A DNA stretch of 64,000 bases from the NCBI GenBank assembly GCA_022496205.1, contig WTXD01000072.1, positions 54,579-118,578 on the forward strand, written 5' to 3'. The notes below the pieces were generated by a model that did no database searches, was not told the origin of the DNA, and saw only the letters and a program-made list of their open reading frames with translations. Shown one piece after another: positions 46,601 to 57,600 of this stretch. Both the position numbers and the translations under genes were made by a program. The stretch is from Gloeopeniophorella convolvens. Lineage: Eukaryota; Basidiomycota; Agaricomycetes; Russulales. Within the stretch, counting starts at the first letter, position 1. Each line of letters opens with the position of its first letter.

Positions 46601-48042
46601 GTCGCTATAGAGCTCGGTTGGTCGCAAAGGGATTTACACAAGTCCCTGGGATCGATTACGAGAAAATTTTCTCCAGTTGCCCGGTTTGAGTCTCTTAGAC
46701 TTCTCCTTGCGTTGGCCGCGCAGGAAGATTGGGAAATACACCAGATGGACGTCAAGTCGGCGTTCCTTCATGGGGAACTGGATGAGGAAATCTATATGGA
46801 GCAGCCTCATGGTTTCGTCGTCGTAGGACAGGAGGGCAAAGTCTGTCGCCTGCTAAAGGCCATCTATGGTCTCAAACAAGCCTCCCGCGCATGGAACTTG
46901 CAGTTCCATGGAGTTCTGGTGGAACTCAGCTTTAAGCGGACGTACTCTGATGCAGGAGTATATGTGCTCTGTCGTTCAGAGAATGGCACAAAGTTATATG
47001 TTGTCATTATACTCTATGTGGACGATATCACACTCATGGGAATTCCCTTGTGGAAGTCATCAGGATTAAAACCCTGTTGAGCAAGCGCTATGAAATGACG
47101 GATTTGGGAGAAATCCAGTCATACCTGGGCATTCGCATCACTCGCGATCGTTCCAGAAGGCGCATCGAGATTGACCAAACTGGTTATATCTTGAGTAAAG
47201 TTGCTCAGTTTGACTTGCGGAGCGCAAAAACGCCCGCAACTCCCTTGCCAGCCGGCGCCGACGTGCACCTTGTAAAATACACAGGTGAAGCAACTATTGC
47301 GGAACGAGGATACTTCCAGTCCTTGATCGGCAGTTTGCTGTACGCACAACTCGGAACTTGTCCGGATGTCTCTTTTGCGGTGGGGAGACTGGCGCAATAC
47401 GCCGCAAATCCCTCTAAAGACCATATAAGGCTAGCAAAATATGTTATGGCGTATCTTAATGGTACTGCAGACTATGCGCTATGCTATAATGGCACGTCGA
47501 AGAGTTGGCTTAGCGGCTACTCTGATTCCTCTCTGGCAGACCAGCCAGACGATTACCACTCCACGTCCGGTTATGTGTTCTTGCTATGCAATGGTGCAAT
47601 CTCTTGGTCTTCGCGCAAGCAAAAGACTATTGCCCAGAGTACTACGCATGCGGAGTACATGGCCATGACTGATGCCTCTAACCAGGCTCAGTGGTATCGG
47701 AGCTTCTTCATGGAGCTTGAGTACGACGTTGAGGATCCCGCGATCCCACTTCACGGTGATAACAAAGGTGCCATTAATCTGGCGTTAAATCCTGTCACTG
47801 GGAAGCGATCCAAACATATTGCTATCAAGTATCATGTTATACGGGAATATGTTGAACAAGGTGTCATTGAATTGGTGCACACTCGCACTGAGGACATGGT
47901 CGCCGACGGCTTCACAAAATCCCTGCCAAAGGATAACCTGCGGCTGCTCAATGAGCGCATGGGCATTGTAGTGAGACAGTCTGGATCACGGGGGGATGTT
48001 GAGACGGACAGGACTCAGGACAGGAAGGACGTCTCTGATTAG
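43625..48042 (+). pseudogene. copia gag-pol polyprotein, broken by one stop and three frame losses
   Basis: Gag begins MPTPSGNATPVQGNTPLPP and has a zinc knuckle CFYCHKKGHKADTC. Protease: WMMDSGATHHITPH. Integrase: HHCC finger (WHQRMGHLAYG ... CVGCQLGK), then EVVHTDLVG and ATFIDDYSSH with the catalytic Asp residues. A Pro/Ser-rich linker follows near 45950-46270. Reverse transcriptase: KSKWVFKLKADGRYRARLVA, VKSAFLHGELDEEIYMEQPH, YVDDI. RNase H: GYSDSSLADQPDDYHSTSGY and KHIAIKYHVIREYVEQG. Breaks: in-frame TAA at 44099-44101 in gag; one base missing in the G run 45387-45391, the T run 46667-46670 and the A run near 47041. Each loss sits inside an otherwise conserved block, so the element may be intact in the organism. 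Confidence 0.93.
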
Positions 48043-48522
48043 ATTAGATAAGGGACTCGGTGATCTGCGAGCTATCTGATCTACAATGTATATGACATCA
48101 TTATGTTCTAGCCCCTAAGGCTGTACCTACTTTCGTTCCTGTTCTAGATTCTTCCGGGCTCTTCCATGACCCACATGCAGTTCCGGGTTGACCCACCTGC
48201 AGTTCTGGTCGACCCACTTTAGTTCCGCTTTCACATGGGTCTCTGGTTATCACATGTTGCTGTTGTTTATCACATGCAAACCACACTCCTTTTGTGTATA
48301 TAAAGGACGCTGTTTTCGCCCTTGTAGCCTCAGTCTGTTGACTTCACTGACTGAGGCAAGTACTTTACTTCCGGAACTTCCGGACTTGCGCTTACCTAGT
48401 TACTTTAGCTTTGCTCTTGCTTGCCTAGGTATTGCGCCAATGACATTTAGTCTGTTGACTTCACTGACTGAGCTTTGCTCTTGCTTGCCTAGTTGGCACC
48501 CTGTTTCTGCTGCGCTTCAACA
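47997..48522 (+). repeat. 3' LTR
   Basis: Same length and, as far as I can compare by eye, the same sequence as the 5' LTR, with its TATATAAA at 48297-48304. The polyprotein frame runs 15 residues into it before stopping at 48042. Confidence 0.95.
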
Positions 48523-49410
48523 AATAGGGCCAACCAGTTGCGAAAATCATTATCTGCAGGTGGGAACCCTGACTGCACCGTCAGGCCTTATCAGTGTATA
48601 GGTGAAGATGGGGCCCGCAAACCTTTGGAGCCCGCGTCCCGCAGACACATCGGCACGCTGATAATTGTCTTCGCCAACTCGTCGACCATGCGTGACTTGC
48701 CTGTCCCGGAAGCATTTATGATGCTCGCGAGTGGGTCATAGGTAACCCTCCTCTTTTTGAGGTAGTCTGAGATGATGTCGAGAAGTACACGGGCGGCGTT
48801 GCCTTGGTATGGAAGGTCCCAAGATCTCAAGACCACTAAGGCTTGATTAGTGACACGCCGGGTGGACAGTTACGATAAGCCTACTCTGCTTCTCATCTTC
48901 GGTATCGTCCCGGGCTCGGGGTCTCTTAGAGGAGGTGGGGACTCGGGGACTCTTAAGGGTGAAAACGACCGGCTTGCGAAGGATTTCTTGAGGCGATACG
49001 GGCATGTCAGCACAGGGCAGGATGCAGATAAGGCAGGTATGCTCACTGAGGAGACGCAGTTTGCGAGCGGTCTTAGCTGCACAGCACTTCTGCACCAGAG
49101 ATATGAGCCATGGATGTTCCTCGAGGAGTTGCGTTACATTGTTTTTTGACCCATTGGAGGTGTCGTATTTGCTGTCCAGCAAGTCACAGCTCCCGACAAC
49201 CCTTGTGAGAACGTGGCGTGCGGCCACAATATCTGGTGTCTTAGCTGCGCGGGGATCGGTGAGAGCGTAAAAGACATCTTCTTCCTTGTCAAGACGCTCA
49301 TGCTCCTCGTCGGGGAGGTCATTCGGCACCATCTCGCTGGCCTCTTCCCCAGCGACTGCCAAGTTAGAGCCTCCTTCGACGCCTGCAGCTAATTCGGCAC
49401 TATCTTGCAT
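48523..49410 (-). pseudogene. N-terminal half of copy B of the NTPase-nuclease family
   Basis: The start MQDSAELAAGVEGGSN at 49410 aligns with the start of copy A. The N-terminal region (NLAVAGEEASEMV is shared by both) ends ARDDTEDEKQ at a GTAGGC donor. The next exon reads MVLRSWDLPYQGNAARVLLD, IINASGTGKSRMVDELAKTI (Walker A) and MCLRDAGSK. After a further intron, PPADNDFRNWLAL runs directly into the 3' LTR. Everything from here to the nuclease QxK motif is absent. No frame damage is evident up to the break, so truncation, not gradual decay, inactivated it. Confidence 0.85.
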
Positions 49411-50149
49411 AAAGAGGACCGCTTGGTGTCTTAGGATTGATAGTAACGGAAAAGCCACCTTGTGCCCCAGGGCCGCGAAGACACACGCTTAGGTCAGCAC
49501 GGGTTACCCGCATCGACGCGCGGCCGTGAGCGCGTGAGCCCCTGTGAGCACCTTCCCGCTCGCGCGCGAGCGGGGCGAGCGGCGGGTGCGGGCCCAGGTC
49601 TGCTCCTAGAGGAAGAATTCTCACTTTCGGCCCCCGTGCGAAACCGGCAGGCTCGAAAAGGCGGGGAAAAGGCGGGAGAAGCGCAACCGCGAATCAGGTC
49701 GGTTCGCATGGGCCCGTCGGGCCACCGGTGCTAGTGAGAACTGAGGGGGAAAGCCGTTCGTGAGGAGCCTGGAGATGGCTGCGAGGATTGAGGACAGGCT
49801 GCAGGAGAGCCGTATACTGGCTCACGCGGCCCGGCCGCATGCCAACGGGGGATAAAATTCAAGACATTATACCATGACGCGGTTCGCGAAAAGTTCTGCA
49901 AAGTGTGCTGACTGTGTCAAGGTGCTGGGAGGCTGCCGCTGTTGGAAGGGTTACGGCTACGCTCTTGAGGGCTCCTGAGGGTGGCTGGTGCCTGTGAGCC
50001 TAGCGTGATTTCGGAAAGGCCAGCCGATTGAGAGCAAGACGAGCATAGAAGAAAGGGTCGAGGAAAACAATAACGATATCACTGCAGGTATAATTTACAA
50101 ACAACAACTTTCGGCAGCTAGAAGCACATGCGCGAAAGCTCAGCGGGGC
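49411..50149. other. Intergenic, with a perfect GC-rich palindrome
   Basis: Upstream region of copy B and downstream of the aspartic protease. A 20-base perfect palindrome is at 49555-49574 (CCCGCTCGCG and its complement). No gene supported; short GC-rich open frames at 49460-49730 look like chance. Confidence 0.45.
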
Positions 50150-51741
50150 TTACGCGAGCTCAGCAAACCCGACCGAGCTCTTGCCAACGTCGAAGGCGGT
50201 GTAGACGTTCTGCAGGAAGACGTCACCAAAGATCCAGAACTCTGAAGGGACAGAAGCGTGTTAATTCAATCGACGGAGGAGCAACGTGAAGACACTTACG
50301 GCTGCCGATGGAGTCGTCAGAGGCCAGGCCTGCAACACAGTCGCTTCCACCCTGGTCAGCAGGGCCAAGGCTGAACGTCTTGGGGTCGACCTTGAACTCC
50401 TTCCCGCCGAAGGTAACGGACACCGGGGTGTTAAAGTTGCAAGGGACTGAGATGGAATATTAACACGCTTCGCGAGTACGGCGAGCAAGTGAGAGCACGC
50501 ACTGGTATAGAGGCCCTGGCCGAGTTGATCATTAGCCTTCGCGCCGGGGATCTGGTCGAAGACGGCCTTGACACCATCAGTGTCACCGACGATCTGGGTG
50601 GTGCCGGTGTCGGCGATGGCAGAAGCACCCTTCACGAGTTGCTTGCCATCCACCGAGACACCATCAAAGTCGATCTGCCAGTAGCCCTATGCGAAGTATA
50701 GGCATGAGCAATGCTGCGCAAGCTGCATAGAATGCGTCGATCGCACCTCCTTGGTGACGGGCACATAGGTGAAGTCACCCGAATGGAGCTTGTCGTTCGT
50801 GCCACCAATGAAGAGCTCGGAGCCCTGTTCGGCGAAGTAGAAACCAAACACCTGATCGTCGACCTTGTTCTGCGCGATGAGCGACTGGAACAATGGGGGC
50901 GCATTGTAATCCGAGATCGACTGGAAGCCCATGCCGAGCAGGCCATCGGCGGGGAACTGGTTGCTCTGGAAGCCGGTGGAGTACTCCTTGGCTGCGCCCA
51001 AGGTCTGGCCGGTGGCCTGTAAAGAGATCGCGTCAGTGGAAGGAGCTTCAGTGGGAACTGCAAACGGGCGCACCGTCAAGCCAGCGATAGATACGGTGTC
51101 CGAGTACTGTTCACCGCTCACAGTCGAGCCGTCGCCGTACTGCAGGCTGAACGTCTTGCCGACGTCCTTCGAGGTGGAGCTAGCCTTGTTGTCGTACACC
51201 GTGTGTCCAGAGCAGGTGTCGCTGCAGTCGGGTCCGGGGAGGAACAAGTCACTGCTGCCCGTGTCGAAGTCCACTGCAAGAGTGGTCATGCGTTAGGAGT
51301 AAACTACGGCACAGGATCGCAGCACTGACCAGTGTAGGTCTTCGCAGGGGTACCAACGGAGATCGCGCCGTACCAGAGCTGAGCGTTGTCGTCGGTGAGG
51401 GGATCGCCAGCGCCATCGCGCTTCACTGGGGACTTGAGACTAGCGGCCAGAGGATGTACCTCTCCGACGTTCTTCTCGAATGCTGCAAAGCCCTTGTGAA
51501 TCTTACTGCCACAAGAAAGCGTGCGTTGAGTCGTCCCCGAAGATAAAAAAATAAGAGGTACGCACGCCACCGAGTTGCGGAGCGAGCCGCGGAGGACAGT
51601 CGCATTGACTGTTCCATCAGCGTTCAAGAGCGAGGAACGCTTGGCGATGGGAACAGACAATCCACCGGAGGTGCTCGTGAACGGAGCAGCCTCGACGAGG
51701 AAAGGAAGGGCGGCAAGGACGAAGGCAGCAGAGAAGTACAT
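50150..51741 (-). CDS. Secreted aspartic protease (pepsin family A1, polyporopepsin-like)
   Basis: The start MYFSAAFVLAALPFLVEAAP is a signal peptide. A propeptide of about 80 residues follows, with a KR site before DGAGDPLTDDN. The mature enzyme shows WYGAISVGTPAKTYT, then VDFDTGSSDLFLPGPDC (first catalytic Asp), FSLQYGDGSTVSGEQYSD (flap Tyr), FPADGLLGMGFQSIS, and SAIADTGTTQIVGD (second catalytic Asp). Near the end are EFWIFGDVFLQNVYTAFDVG and the final SSVGFAELA. It should hydrolyse proteins outside the cell at acid pH. Introns lie near 51330, 51520, 50720, 50480 and 50290. All frames join. Confidence 0.95.
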
Positions 51742-51820
51742 GGCAGCAATGGAAGGAATGCTAGAACTCGCGTTTGGGCTGGACGGAGTGCTTGGGATGA
51801 CAAGCTGCGAGTGCGAGACC

Positions 51821-51828
51821 CTTTTATA
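51821..51828 (-). promoter_or_regulatory. TATA box of the aspartic protease gene
   Basis: TATAAAAG on the minus strand, 80 bases upstream of the start codon, as expected for a strongly regulated secreted protein. Confidence 0.65.
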
Positions 51829-52827
51829 CCTATTTCATGGAGGGCTTGAGCCTGCTTGAACATGTGCATATCTGCCAGACGTAGCAGCAAACTCGGACAA
51901 TGTAATCTGAATACATGCTTGCAGTCCGGTGGGTCAGCGTCCGGCTCCCAACTGGACCAGATACGGCGGTTTGTCGCATGGGGGCCAAGTCATGGACGAC
52001 GTTTCTGAAGAGATCGACGCACGCGTTAGCTGTGGAGTAACAAGTGTTTTAGGGTCCGTTGTTATCGAGACGGACGAGCGTCATGGTCGGGGAAAGGAAG
52101 AGTTGCTGGCGGTTTCCTTATCGGGGATATAGTGTTCGGCTCGAGAGGCCTCAGATCTCAGATCTAGACTTTGGCTTTCCCTCAACCGTCGTCTATAACT
52201 CATAACTTACTGTAGTTTTCTCGCCTCGGACCATCCACCATCGACACAACTTGATATCTGTCAGAGACCTGGTAACAACCCTCGGGCTTCTGCACTGCCA
52301 GGATTCAGCCAGTTTGGATGATGCTCGGATCAAGTCGTTCCCGAGACTGCACGAACCGTAAGTTTTCCGGTGGCACTGACCATAGCTGACCATGCTGCTT
52401 CGCCCCACCTCCAGCTTGTTGTGGAGCACGAAGCTGCGCCAGAAGGTCGGCATGCAAACGGCAACTGAGCTGGGATGGCAACTTACCGGCCCACACGACT
52501 TGTACCGACACGCCTAGCAGCGCCGTCTACGTTGATGCTACACGTACTCCGCGTGCGCATGATCGCAGAGTTCACATATACATCTCATGCATATGCAACT
52601 TGCATGTGACTTACACTACTTGCAATTATCGTCTTCAGTGATTGAAGTATTCACATGCACAAGCAATTCACCGCCCGCGCATTGCCGACGCGCGCAATGC
52701 AAACCGGCGCACCGCGAGGCCGTTCCGCCTCTCCACCGCCCAACCATCGCCATTTCACAATAACCAAGTTCATAATGATCAGCTCGACAACCGACTCTCC
52801 TGTCTCCCTCATCACGTTTCTGTCAGC
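51829..52827. other. Intergenic
   Basis: About 1 kb of shared upstream region between divergent genes. It includes a doubled AGATCTCAGATC motif near 52150-52166. No gene supported. Confidence 0.4.
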
Positions 52828-53913
52828 ATGAGCGACCTCTGCGAGGGCATCCTGACGAATCCCGACACCTCTGGCATCGGGGCGAGTCCGTCGCCTGCCC
52901 GCGCCTGCGCCACATCTCCTGACGTTCCTGACTCTTTCTCCAGGCTGGGCCCGTGGAGCACCGCGTTGACGCAGGGTGTCAAGTAACTTGGCCGTGTGTC
53001 GGCCCTCGGGGATCGGCGCCGTCAGTAGCATCGTTGCGTAGAAGTTGATGCGCATCTTGGGCAGGTCAGCAAGATCGTCACCGTCATCGTGCAGATCGCG
53101 CAGAGCGTGCTCGACCTATACCACGCGATCTTCGTCATGCACCCAATTGCCTTCCTGGGGGTCGTGTATGCGAACAGTACGTCCCTCTCTCAGCATGGGC
53201 GACCCTTGCCGGGGCTAACTCGCATGGTGCAGACCTGCGGCGCTTCGTGCTCCTGGACGAGCGCAGCTTCCGCATGTCCGTGATGCTCTTGATCCAGATG
53301 GCTTCCGCCGCGATGTTCATCGACCGGTCTGCGTATGTCTGGGTCAAGGACACGGACTTCGGCGCGCAGCCCGCGTGCGACGACCTGGTCAAGTACGTCG
53401 TCTTCGGCGTTAAGTGTGCGTGCGGTGGTCACGTGGCTGCGCGTGCCCTCGTTCGTCGGGCTCGGGGGCGCGGTCTCGGGGCTGCCGTACCAGATTGGCA
53501 TGGTCGTCGGGTCGGCGCGGCGTGAAAGCACGCAGGCTGCGGATCCGGAGAAGCGGCCTGGGGAGGACGAGTACGAGGAGCAGGCGCAGATTGCGGGAGG
53601 TGACGAGGATCGTCCGCAAGCTGATGCGGATCTTTTCGTGGGTCTTCTCTGTGGGGTGTGAGCGCTTGAGCGCTCAGGTGGGCCGTGTACGGCATCGTGA
53701 TCCTCGGGCTGACGGTGCGTGGCGCCTCTGCTCCTGTGATGGATGTCTACTCACAGACCTCATGTTACAGGTCTTAACGCAATCACGAGTACATCCAATC
53801 GGGGGAGGGATCCTGGAACTTTGGCCAAATCGTCGCTCATCCCGTCGTGCGTCATCGGGATTATGGCAGCCATCTACGCATGGTATACGACACGGCATAG
53901 CGAGCGTAAATGA
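52828..53913 (+). pseudogene. Uncharacterised basidiomycete membrane protein, frame damaged
   Basis: The start MSDLCEGILTNPDTSGIG is typical of a large mushroom family of unknown function whose members open with 'NPDxSGIGVR'. Later pieces fit the same family but in different frames: HLLTFLTLSPGW, SVLDLYHAIFVMHPIAFLGV, SVMLLIQMASAAMFIDRSA (helix with YVWVKD after it), LRVPSFVGLGGAVSGLPYQI, then after an intron EYIQSGEGSWNFGQIVA, and a last helix CVIGIMAAIYAWYTTRHSER. At least two frame changes are not explained by introns. It may be a decaying gene or affected by sequence error. Role unknown. Confidence 0.5.
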
Positions 53914-53939
53914 AGGCGCTCTCTAGTGTGTTTTATCTT

Positions 53940-54235
53940 CAGGGTTTCAGTGCTTTATACGGTCGTTGTACAGTATTCGTGACATGACAATAAGAAATGA
54001 GTATTAATGCGCTATACATCGCTTGATTCTCTCGCTGGCTGGTTGACCAGGGGCCGCCTGGCCCATGCGATGGAACTAGTGGCGTCCGAGGAGGCCAGGT
54101 CGGGAGGAGAAGTTGGGTCGTCGGACTGGATGCGGTCATGTTACGTAATCCTGACGCGATGCCTTCCGCTGGATTGCCACGGCCGGAGATGATTTGATTT
54201 CAACAGAGCGATTCGCTGGTTGCGAGTGCTTATTG
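53940..54235 (-). repeat. Dispersed repeat, left arm (inverted copy)
   Basis: Read on the minus strand it shares with 63660-63992 the blocks GCCAGCGAATCG.TCTGTTGA, GATTACGTA, CTGGTCAAC.AGCCA.CGAG and TGTCACGAATACTG.ACAA in the same order. The right copy has an extra internal stretch of about 70 bases. Confidence 0.85.
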
Positions 54236-54655
54236 TGTAGGCTTGGGGTGCTGCGGACACGGGCCAAATTGGTCGAACAAATTGGGTGGTTGTGAGTGTG
54301 AGAGCTGGTGCCAAGAAAGGTTTCCGGGGGATCGGAGTGCTGCGCTGGGCCTGGCTTAGTGAGTCGAGTAGAGCGTCGAGAGAACACAAACAAGAGTTGA
54401 GAGAAACGACGACGGCAGCCCTCAAGTTCGCCTGACTTATCCTTATTTCGCCCTCTTTCCCTCTCATAATCTAATCTTCTCCGCACCGTCGCTGGGCAAA
54501 GTGGACATGCCCAGTCTCTCCGTCCTGCCAGCATCTCCCCCTGCAGGTTTCCCCGGCCCTTCTTTCTCTTGTCCGTTCGCAGTCTACCCCCGCCAAATCC
54601 TTGCTGATCGCACCACACAGCCTCACAAAACGTCCCTCCGCGCACCCCAGACGAC

Positions 54656-57600
54656 ATGTCCGTGGCCGAGATCAAGGAGCGTGCTATACAGCAGGCGCAG
54701 CGCGCAAGCCGAGGCGCCTCCGCCCTCTCCATCATCCGCTCTGCCAAGGGCCAGCTCTCCCTCGCCGAGTCACACGAAAGCCGCGGGGAACTCAAAGAAG
54801 CCCTTAGCGCATTCACAAAGGCTGCCAGTCTCACCCAGGGCTTCATGGACTCGACCGAATTCAAGGCGGAAAGCCTTCCCAACAAGCGCGGCGTCCTCTG
54901 GAAGGAGTTTACCGACTTTCAACAAGTGTGTGGCATTTTACATTTCTCGCCTCCGGGAGACTCATTGCATTTACAAGGGCGAGGGAAGTAATCTCGCCCA
55001 GCGCGCACATGCAATAGAAAGCAGGTTGTTGCAGGTTGAGAGGTCCGCTTCACAGTACGTCAGCGTGCTGCCCTCTTCATCCGTATCACCTTTTGACGAC
55101 CACTCGAGACCGAACGGACACACGTCACCACCAACGGAGAATGGAAATGGCGTACAGAAGATGTCCGGGGGCAGCATTGCGGACCGCATGCGCTCGCTGC
55201 AGGACGCGGGCCTGTCCGTGGCCACCACGAAGCGCGTCTCCAGGGAGCTCCCCTCCACCTTGTCGATACCCCTCTCCCCTACGTCCATATCTTCTGATGC
55301 CACTCGCACCATCCGAACCTCCCTCCAGTCCATCAGCATCTCCTCGCCACCACCCATTACTCACAGTATCTCAACAGCGTCAGCAAAGGTCACCAGTCCC
55401 CCGCCAACGTCCCACTCATTCGTATCCCCGTCCGCCCTTGGCCCACCATCTCCCACCTCTTCCGCCTCTTCGTCTCCGCGTACCTCTTTCCAAACCCCGG
55501 TAGAGTTTTCCCAAGCGTTCCCGTCCATCGATGAGCTCGAGGAGATTGATAGTCGGCGTGCTCCCGTTGCTGTTCCCGACGTGGAGGTGAGCAGCAGGCC
55601 TACATCGTGGCGTGGCGGCTACGCCAGTGGCAGCGGCAGCCCGAACGGCGACCGCTCTCCCGCAACAACGGCGAAATCGTTCCCTGTACTACCCGTTGAC
55701 TTCGGCCCGCGTCCATCGAGCACGCCCATTACTCCCGTCGCCGATCACTTTGCAAGCCGCCCCGCGTCACCTGTAAAGCGGCCTCTCGGCTTCCGCGGCT
55801 CCCGCTCACCACTCGTGCCTGCCGCCGACTTGCACACCAAGAGCCTTGCAACGCCGCGCGAACTGCACGACTACATATACCGCAACGAGCTCAAGGTGCT
55901 CATGCTCGACGTGCGCACGCGCGACGAGTTTGAGCGCGAACACATCCGCGGCGATGCCGTCGTGTGCATCGAGCCGTCTGTCCTTCTCCGCGAGAAGTGA
56001 GCCTTTTGTCATGTTCCGCCGAATGTCGCTGATGACGATGACGACGCAGCGTGACGGGCGAAGCGATCGAGGATTCACTTGCTGTTGCGCCGCGCGATGA
56101 GTGGGTCCTGTTCTGCAACCGCGACAAGTTCGACCTCGTCGCGCTGTACGATTCAGCTTCCGAGACGCCCGGCCCTCCCGAGGCACCGCTCGCGCGCCTC
56201 ATGCGCGCGATCTACGAGACCGAGTTCCGCAAGATTCTCAAGCGCGTGCCGGTGTTGTTCATTGGCGGGCTTGAGGCGTGGCGCGCGGAGCTCGGGGAGG
56301 ATGAGCTCGTCCGCGCCGAGCCGCCAACGCCACCCCCACAGGAGAACGTGCGCGCGCTTCCGCCCCTGCCTTCTGCTGCACCTGCGCCACCATCGATACC
56401 CCGAGCCCCTCTTCTCCCGGCATCAGTACGCCCGCGCTCGGGCACGGAGACGGCCGCACCACATCCGCCGCCGTCACTCGTGCCTGGGGACCGCCTGCGC
56501 CATTCCATCGACCAGGGCGCTCCTCGATCAAGGTAGGCTTTCCCGTGCAGCCACTGCCGCGCACCTGCTGACATGGAGCGGGAAGGTCGTCGGAGCCACC
56601 AGAGCACCAGGCCCCACCCCCAGACTCAGCGCCCGTGCGCCGCCTGCAGCGCAAGCCGACGATGACGCGCCCACCGTCCGTATCATCGCTGACCGCGTTC
56701 CCGCGCACAATGTCCGAGGGCGTACGTGCCCGCCCCCGCTCTCCTCCGCGCACGACTAATACCCGCCGCGGACCACACAGGTGCCCTCCCCCACGATCCC
56801 GCACGCGCTGCCGAACGGCGCGGGCGCGATCCAGTACCCGCAGTTCCCCCGCACGCTCGCGCCGCACCTCTCCGGCACGGGCGCGGCGTCATCGTCGTCC
56901 TCGTTCGGCGGGTCTGCGGGCCTCGCGTCGCCGCCGCAGGCCTCGCTGAGCGTGTCGTCGCTCGCGCGGCGGCGCACGCAGGACTTTGCCGAGCCGCCGC
57001 CGTTCGCGCTCCCGCGCCCGCCGATCGACTACCCGGACCTGCGCCCACCGCCCGCCGCCGCGCACGCGCACTCGCTCTCCGTGCCCGCGGCGCGCCTCGC
57101 GCAGCCCGCGCCGCCGCCGGTCCCGACGATCGCGTCGGACTGGCCCGTGACGTACTGGGCGGACGTGCAGATCGGGACGACGGGGCTGAAGAACCTGGGA
57201 AACACGTGCTACATGAACTCGACGATCCAGTGTCTGAGCGCGACGGTCCCGTTTGCGCGGTTCTTCACCGGTGCGCCGTCCGGTCCGGTCCCGGGAATGT
57301 GTGCTGACCGGGCGACTCGTGTTTAGATGGCCGGTGGAAGAGCGCGGTGAACATGGTCAACCCGCTCGGGACCAAGGGCAACCTCGTGCACGCGTTCTCG
57401 AGCATCCTGCACGAGATGTGGCACGGCGAGATGCCGTACATCTCGCCCTTCCCGTTCCGCGTGCGCACTCCCCGCTCTCTCCCCGCCCCGCCCCGCCCCG
57501 CGCTGACTGACCCATTACCCGGTGCACAGCGCTCGATCTGCCAGCACGCGTCGCAGTTCGGCGGGTCGGAGCAGCACGACTCGCAGGAATTCCTGAGCTT

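Larger units (their letters stand above)
42203..48522 (+). mobile_element. Ty1/copia LTR retrotransposon
   Basis: 6.32 kb bounded by two 526-base LTRs that begin TGTTGAGA and end TTCAACA. The order is gag, protease, integrase, reverse transcriptase, RNase H, which defines Ty1/copia (Pseudoviridae-type) rather than gypsy. A primer-binding site follows the 5' LTR, and a purine-rich tract (CACGGGGGGA) immediately precedes the 3' LTR. The five bases outside each end differ (CTGGC on the left, AATAG on the right), so there is no target-site duplication. The element lies between two halves of a disrupted gene. The LTRs look identical by eye, implying a recent insertion, although the coding region has one stop and three single-base frame losses. 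Confidence 0.96.

Noticed and set aside
42198..48527. Target-site duplication around the retrotransposon
   Set aside because: Flanks CTGGC and AATAG differ, and shifting either boundary by a few bases does not create a match.
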